Of a DNA stretch of 17,378 nucleotides, positions 13,594-17,378 are shown piece by piece. The translations under genes and the position numbers were made by a program. The stretch covers positions 1-17,378 of the forward strand of contig CAZMIX010000051.1 of NCBI GenBank assembly GCA_964566545.1. The letters run 5' to 3'. Below the pieces are notes generated by a model that was not told the DNA's origin, did no database searches, and worked only from the letters and a program-made list of their open reading frames with translations. This stretch comes from JAEYFP01 sp964566545. GTDB taxonomy: Bacteria > Bacillota > Clostridia > Lachnospirales > Lachnospiraceae. Numbering within the stretch: the first letter of the stretch is position 1; every line of letters starts with the position of its first letter.

Positions 13594-14757
13594 TTAGACC
13601 TTTGCGTGGAGGCGGTTCATCCGTTCCGCCATAATAAACATCACTATGACAAAGAAAAGCAGGTAGACCGGATATAGCCGGATGCTGACCGCCCCTGCAA
13701 GAAAGCCGAACACCAACGGCATAAACGTGGAACCGATGTAAGCACATGCCATCTGCATTCCCATAATGGACTGGGACTTTTCTGCGCCGAAATTGTCGGG
13801 TGTCGCATGAAGCAGGCTCGGATAGATCGGCGCACAGCCCAATCCGATCATGATCAAACCCGCCAATGTCATGACATTGGCCGCCGGCAGTAAGATCATT
13901 AGAATGCCGATCGTTATCATACCCTGACCAATTCGAATCATCTGCCTGTCTCCAAACCGTTCCGTAATAAAGCCGCAGATAAACCTTCCCGCCGTAATGC
14001 CAAAGAAAAACAGGGCTGCCCATTTTGCCGCCAGCTCCGTATCCATTCCCTTATATAACACAATATAGCTGCTCGCCCAAAGTCCGGTCGTTGACTCCAG
14101 CGCACAATAGCAGAAAAAAGCCGCCATAGTCGGTTTGGCTCCTTTCAGACCGATCGTCTCTTTGAGGGACAGGGAAACTGTTTCCTCTCTTTCCCCGCTT
14201 TCCGTCGTCTGCGACAGTCTCCACAAGGGCAGGGAAAACAACATGAAAAGCACGAGCACAATCTGGATACTGCCAACGGTCTGGTATCCGGAATGCCAGG
14301 TAAAGCCGTTTGTCAAACACCAGCCCATAATATACGGACCGGCTGTCGCGCCGATTCCCCAGAAGCAGTGCAGCCAGCTCATATGACGTGATTTATAATG
14401 CTTCGCCACGTAATTGTTCAGAGCCGTATCGATGCTTCCTCCGCCAAGCCCATACGGGATGCCCCACAGGCACAGTCCGATAAATGTGCTTGAAAAAGAA
14501 AAACCGAACAAGGCAACTGCGGTCATCGCAACGCTGATCAATGTTACAACGCCCGTTCCAAGCCTCCGTATCAGCTTGTCGCTGAGCATACTGGAGGTAA
14601 CCGTTCCGCCGGCAATGATCATACTGACAATTCCGGCATAGGACACCGGCACGCCCATCCCCCGATACATGGAAGGCCATGCGGAGCCGAGCATGGAATC
14701 CGGCAGCCCCAGGCTGATAAATCCGAAATAAATAATAACTAATAATATCGTCGTCAT
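13594..14757 (-). CDS. MFS transporter
   Basis: A 387-residue, about 12-TM major facilitator. Seen are an N-terminal TM1 with YFGFISLGLPDSMLGSAWP, the loop 2-3 signature region SDKLIRRLG, GIPYGLGGGSIDTALNNYVA in TM4, WLHCFWGIGATAGPYI in TM5, a central charged loop, and the second half with FICGFITERFGDRQMIRIGQ. The GSxDxxxN and HxxWGxG patterns are typical of the sugar- and metabolite-carrying FucP/YfkF-like MFS groups, but no substrate can be named. The ATG has an AAAGGAAG site. The gene sits between two AraC-cupin regulators: convergent with the broken one and divergent from the intact one. The cupin-AraC neighbour suggests induction by a sugar or similar ligand. Confidence 0.9.
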   Translation of the reverse strand: MTTILLVIIYFGFISLGLPDSMLGSAWPSMYRGMGVPVSYAGIVSMIIAGGTVTSSMLSDKLIRRLGTGVVTLISVAMTAVALFGFSFSSTFIGLCLWGIPYGLGGGSIDTALNNYVAKHYKSRHMSWLHCFWGIGATAGPYIMGWCLTNGFTWHSGYQTVGSIQIVLVLFMLFSLPLWRLSQTTESGEREETVSLSLKETIGLKGAKPTMAAFFCYCALESTTGLWASSYIVLYKGMDTELAAKWAALFFFGITAGRFICGFITERFGDRQMIRIGQGMITIGILMILLPAANVMTLAGLIMIGLGCAPIYPSLLHATPDNFGAEKSQSIMGMQMACAYIGSTFMPLVFGFLAGAVSIRLYPVYLLFFVIVMFIMAERMNRLHAKV

Positions 14758-14794
14758 TTTTTCTTCCTTTCAAAAATAATAGATTATGGACATC

Positions 14795-14825
14795 TATTCC
14801 AAGTCATGCTATGATAATATTCCAA
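14795..14825. promoter_or_regulatory. direct repeat, candidate AraC binding sites
   Basis: TATTCCAA occurs twice (14795-14802 and 14818-14825), 23 bases apart, close to two helix turns and on the same face. AraC-family proteins bind direct half-sites spaced like this, and the repeat lies between the divergent MFS and araC starts. Confidence 0.45.
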
Positions 14826-14857
14826 AAAAACAAATATAAATATCACATATCGCCTTA

Positions 14858-14888
14858 TTGATTATAACAATCGTATATTTATAATCAA
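14858..14888 (+). promoter_or_regulatory. promoter of araC-2 inside a perfect 10-bp inverted repeat
   Basis: TTGATT (14858-14863), 16 bases, TATAAT (14880-14885). The same bases form the perfect inverted repeat TTGATTATAA-N11-TTATAATCAA, whose arms cover the -35 and -10. This is a natural operator for repression or autoregulation. Confidence 0.65.
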
Positions 14889-14910
14889 ATGCCCTTGGGA
14901 AAGGAGTTTT

Positions 14911-15795
14911 ATGGTAGAGCTAAATGTTTTAAAAGATAATTCCGAAATCGTTCCCTATAATTTTACGCATTTTCCCGTGCATTCCACGCTGGGCTGGCTC
15001 TCGATCTATCCAAACATGACCGCAGCCAGCCATTGGCATACCGATCTGGAATTCATCACCGTGTTAAAGGGGCATATGCTGTACTCCGTCAACGGAACCG
15101 ATTATCCGCTCAAGGAAGGACAATGCATTATTATTAATTCCAGGCAGCTTCACAGCTCACACTCTCCTGACGGCTCCGACTGCCTTTTTCGCTGTCAGCT
15201 TTTTCATCCGTCGCTGCTTAGCGCCAATGAGGCGGTTTATCAAACATATATACAGCCGATCTGCCAAAACCCCGCTCTTCCGTTTCTCATTTTATCCCCC
15301 GAGGAAGAATGGCAGGCGTCCGTGATTGCGGAGCTGAAAAATCTCTATGACGTTTGTGAAACAAATGCGCCCGGAATCGAGCTGGACATCATGAGCCGGT
15401 TTTATTCACTGTGGCTCACAATTTACAGAAATATAAAGCCGCACACGGAACCTGTTCCCGATAAACGGCTGGAAACGCTTTCCCGCATGATCGGGCATGT
15501 GCAAAAACATTATCCCGAAAAAATCACCTTAAGCGACATTGCGGGCGCGGGCCGCGTATGCCGCAGCAGCTGCTGCAATATTTTTTCCGAGCTGCTGCAA
15601 ATGTCCCCGATCCAATACCTGACAAGCTACCGTCTGGAAAAAAGTATCGAGATGCTGCACCACTCCACGCTTTCCATCACCGAAATCGCCCTGTTAAACG
15701 GCTTCAACAGCTCCAGCTATTTCACGGAGGTATTTCACCACAAGCTTGGCTGCACACCGTCTGTATATGTCACGAAACTAAACAACAGTGATTAA
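14911..15795 (+). CDS. AraC-family regulator with cupin sensor domain
   Basis: A 294-residue intact regulator. The N-terminal cupin (residues about 20-105) has HWHTDLEFITVLKGHMLYS, LKEGQCIIINSRQLHSSHS, the His/Glu pattern of sugar-type AraC sensors. The C-terminal 100 residues carry two helix-turn-helix units: ITLSDIAGAGRVCRSSCCNI and, later, SITEIALLNGFNSSSYFTEV with the usual F-x8-P (GCTPSVYV). The ATG has GGAAAGGAG just upstream. Both AraC proteins here carry a Cys pair in the first recognition helix region. It is divergent from the MFS gene (154 bases apart), the usual layout of a regulator and its target, and convergent with the DUF554 gene, six bases apart with no terminator between. 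Confidence 0.92.
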   Translation: MVELNVLKDNSEIVPYNFTHFPVHSTLGWLSIYPNMTAASHWHTDLEFITVLKGHMLYSVNGTDYPLKEGQCIIINSRQLHSSHSPDGSDCLFRCQLFHPSLLSANEAVYQTYIQPICQNPALPFLILSPEEEWQASVIAELKNLYDVCETNAPGIELDIMSRFYSLWLTIYRNIKPHTEPVPDKRLETLSRMIGHVQKHYPEKITLSDIAGAGRVCRSSCCNIFSELLQMSPIQYLTSYRLEKSIEMLHHSTLSITEIALLNGFNSSSYFTEVFHHKLGCTPSVYVTKLNNSD

Positions 15796-15801
15796 TGGAA
15801 C

Positions 15802-16524
15802 TTATTGTATCGGAAGAAACACCCATACTACCGCAAACACAATCGTCGGCAGCATATTGGCGACTTTTATTCTTTTTCCCCATATCAGATTCACGCCGAC
15901 GCAGAAAATCAACATCGAACCTGTCAACGACAGATTGGAAAGCGCCTGCTTTGTCATCAACGGCTCAATCAGCCTCGCCAGCAGCGTGAAGGCGCCCTGA
16001 AACAGCGCTACCGGGATCGCCGCAAACAGGCATCCCTTTCCGAGCGAGGACGTCATAATAAAAATGATGATGAAATCCAGCACCGCTTTGGCAGCAAGCA
16101 GAGAATAATCCCCTGATATACCGTCCTGAATCGCACCCACTACTGCCATCGCCCCGATGCAGACAGTCAGCGACGCCGTGACAAAGCCCTCTATATAAGA
16201 AGAGTCGCCCTCACTCTTCGTCTTCACCTTGAGCCATGCTCCAAACTGTTCCATGCGCCGTTCGATATCGAGCCATTCTCCGAGCAGGGTACCCGCAACG
16301 AAACATCCGATCATCATCATGCTGCCGCTGCTGCTTAACTTCCCTTCGCTGATCGAAAGCATCTCCTCCAGCGCCCCGCCGATTCCGATAAACAGCACGC
16401 ACAGCCCCGTCGCCGTCATCAGCGTCTTTTGCATCCCTTTCTTTAACACTTTTCCAAACAGCATTCCCAAAACGCCCGCTAAAATAATCGCTCCCGCGTT
16501 AATTATCGTCCCTAATCCTATCAT
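15802..16524 (-). CDS. DUF554 membrane protein (YdfK/YqgA family)
   Basis: A 240-residue protein of the DUF554 family with about seven membrane segments. Seen are the N-terminal GLGTIINAGAIILAGVLGML, the GLCVLFIGIGGALE turn, MMMIGCFVAGTLLGEWLDIE, the FVTASLTVCIGAMAVVGAIQ core and the C-terminal FCVGVNLIWGKRIKVANMLP. The family is of unknown function and is widespread in Firmicutes and enterobacteria; it is assumed to be a transporter. The ATG has a weak AGGA site 12 bases upstream. It follows the ACT-domain gene by 66 bases on the same strand with no terminator, so both are probably one operon. Confidence 0.9.
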   Translation of the reverse strand: MIGLGTIINAGAIILAGVLGMLFGKVLKKGMQKTLMTATGLCVLFIGIGGALEEMLSISEGKLSSSGSMMMIGCFVAGTLLGEWLDIERRMEQFGAWLKVKTKSEGDSSYIEGFVTASLTVCIGAMAVVGAIQDGISGDYSLLAAKAVLDFIIIFIMTSSLGKGCLFAAIPVALFQGAFTLLARLIEPLMTKQALSNLSLTGSMLIFCVGVNLIWGKRIKVANMLPTIVFAVVWVFLPIQ

Positions 16525-16590
16525 ACGGCTTTCTATCCTTTTCTTTCATTCGTAGTTTTTATTTTGAGATTCCAGTCCTGTTCCAGCGCA

Positions 16591-16959
16591 CTATACGATT
16601 TTATATCCCGCCTCTTTCAGCACGTTCAGCGCCCGGTCATAATTTTCCTCTTTCGTAAGGATATAATCTGTATTATAAGTTGATATCGCAAAAATTCCAA
16701 TCTTATTTTCCGCTAAAATACCGGAGAGCTTCGCCAAAATCCCAATCAAGGAAAAATCCAGCACGCCCTGTATCCGAAAAGCCTTCCACCCATCATCTCT
16801 TTCCAGTACATGGTACGGCACATGCACCGTCTCGCAGACCAACGAAAGTTCCTCATCCGTCCTGCTTAAAAAATAAAATTCTCCCTCGGGGCAAACCGCC
16901 GGCACATCCTTCAGCTTGCATACCGAAAACTTCTGTTTAATAATCTTTAATTCCAACAT
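16591..16959 (-). CDS. small ACT-domain protein
   Basis: A 122-residue protein with two ACT-like units: an N-terminal half (LELKIIKQKFSVCKLKD with EFYFLSRTDEELSLVCE) and a C-terminal ACT domain (residues about 60-122: WKAFRIQGVLDFSLIGILAK, LAENKIGIFAISTYNTDYIL, RALNVLKEAGYKI). This is the double-ACT layout of the CASTOR-like bacterial group. ACT domains bind amino acids, and these stand-alone proteins are thought to be sensors or enzyme regulators; ligand and partner are unknown. The ATG has a GGGAGA site. A 7-bp hairpin (16974-16980 with 16993-16999) lies right upstream in the leader. First gene of a probable operon with the DUF554 gene. Confidence 0.85.
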   Translation of the reverse strand: MLELKIIKQKFSVCKLKDVPAVCPEGEFYFLSRTDEELSLVCETVHVPYHVLERDDGWKAFRIQGVLDFSLIGILAKLSGILAENKIGIFAISTYNTDYILTKEENYDRALNVLKEAGYKIV

Positions 16960-16973
16960 AAAATATCTCCCTG

Positions 16974-16999
16974 CTAAGAAATTCGTTTTTTCTTCTTAG
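16974..16999 (-). promoter_or_regulatory. small hairpin in the ACT gene leader
   Basis: CTAAGAA (16974-16980) pairs with TTCTTAG (16993-16999), a perfect 7-bp stem that ends next to the GGGAG ribosome site of the ACT-domain gene. A regulatory role is possible only. Confidence 0.35.
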
Positions 17000-17033
17000 T
17001 GTTTCGCACTACTATCTGCATTATCTATTGGTG

Positions 17034-17061
17034 ATTATATCAAATCATATCGGGTACACAA
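17034..17061 (-). promoter_or_regulatory. promoter of the ACT/DUF554 operon
   Basis: TTGTGT (17056-17061), a 16-base spacer ending in TGA (extended -10) and a perfect TATAAT (17034-17039) on the minus strand, about 75 bases upstream of the ACT gene. The gap up to 17147 holds only an AT-rich 7-bp inverted repeat (17100-17106 with 17124-17130), a possible weak terminator of the next gene. Confidence 0.65.
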
Positions 17062-17147
17062 GTAATCCACGTTCTTTTTTGGGATAACATAGCCTCAGAT
17101 TGTTATTTTATTTACATCATACGATAACAAGATACATATTTACCCAC

Positions 17148-17378
17148 TTATACTATAAATCGTATATAAGCTCTATCATCTAATGATTTTTTCCCATTTG
17201 TCCATCCCGTAGTTGATTTATATTTATAGATACAAAGCGGATCATCTTCCCTAAGGCTTTCTAATTCAATTTCACTTAATTCTAAAGTCGACTTTAATAT
17301 TGGGTACCCATCTGAAGCGAGAACAACAATACTATTCTGCGGAACGTTTTTTACTACTAGTTTGGTAAAATCATCACA
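17148..17378 (-). CDS. PP2C-like phosphatase, C-terminal part (5' end outside window)
   Basis: The last 76 residues of a protein that enters from the right edge and ends in TAA. It has a strand with NSIVVLASDGYP, then LELSEIELESLREDDPLCIY, a Gly/Lys loop (STTGWTNGKKS) and the end LDDRAYIRFIV. ASDG followed late by DD-x3-(I/V) is the pattern of the metal-binding Asp residues in PP2C-type Ser/Thr phosphatases, and the DGYP...DDR(T/A)YI(R/K)F form is typical of a bacterial PP2C-like group. Base composition is more AT-rich than its neighbours (many AAA/TTA/ATA codons), which may indicate acquired DNA. Without the N-terminus the call is moderate. Confidence 0.55.
   Translation of the reverse strand, partial: CDDFTKLVVKNVPQNSIVVLASDGYPILKSTLELSEIELESLREDDPLCIYKYKSTTGWTNGKKSLDDRAYIRFIV

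Overview
The window looks like chromosome from a Gram-positive anaerobe of the Clostridia, most likely a Lachnospiraceae-type gut bacterium. This is inferred from strong AGGAGG-type ribosome binding sites, sigma-A promoters (TTGACA/TATAAT), moderate GC in genes with AT-rich gaps, and gene types (two FeoA plus FeoB and a small Cys-rich partner, PadR/HAAS pair, TipA-like MerR, cupin-AraC regulators, DUF554, ACT protein, degenerate HPr-like proteins). No species can be named from sequence alone. No rRNA, tRNA, CRISPR array, transposase or phage gene was found.

Layout, left to right. The left edge holds the first codons of a minus-strand gene leaving the window, with promoter and a leader that can fold over its ribosome site. 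Bases 159-3303 are a ferrous-iron uptake locus read on the minus strand: promoter, feoA-1, feoA-2, feoB, FeoB-associated Cys-rich peptide, terminator. A DtxR/IdeR-like box sits between feoA-2 and feoB. Then come single minus-strand genes for a NimA-like pyridoxamine-phosphate-oxidase-family flavoprotein and a CarD-type RNA polymerase binding protein, and a padR/HAAS-membrane-protein operon with a perfect consensus promoter. Bases 6287-8444 are an operon of an SPFH protein with a four-zinc-ribbon tail, a two-TM zinc-ribbon protein and a stand-alone piece of the FakA/DAK family. Upstream lie a TipA-like merR with its own MerR-type operator, a DUF1275 membrane protein and a MATE exporter. The MATE gene is bracketed by related inverted repeats.

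At 11877-12372 two small genes, each with the predicted HPr secondary-structure order but no phosphoryl-accepting His, form a tiny operon with a good terminator. Next is an AraC regulator broken by a one-base frameshift, convergent with an MFS transporter; the MFS gene is divergent from a second, intact AraC regulator, and the shared intergenic region carries a perfect 10-bp inverted repeat and a direct repeat. The right part has a DUF554 membrane protein and an ACT-domain protein (one probable operon) and, running off the right edge, the C-terminus of a PP2C-like protein.

The most noteworthy items are the SPFH/zinc-ribbon/FakA-piece operon, the pair of His-less HPr-like proteins, the frameshifted AraC next to an MFS gene that has a second AraC on its other side, and several unannotated hairpins in 5' leaders. 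None of these proves a new system; the SPFH operon and the HPr pair are the best candidates for undescribed function.
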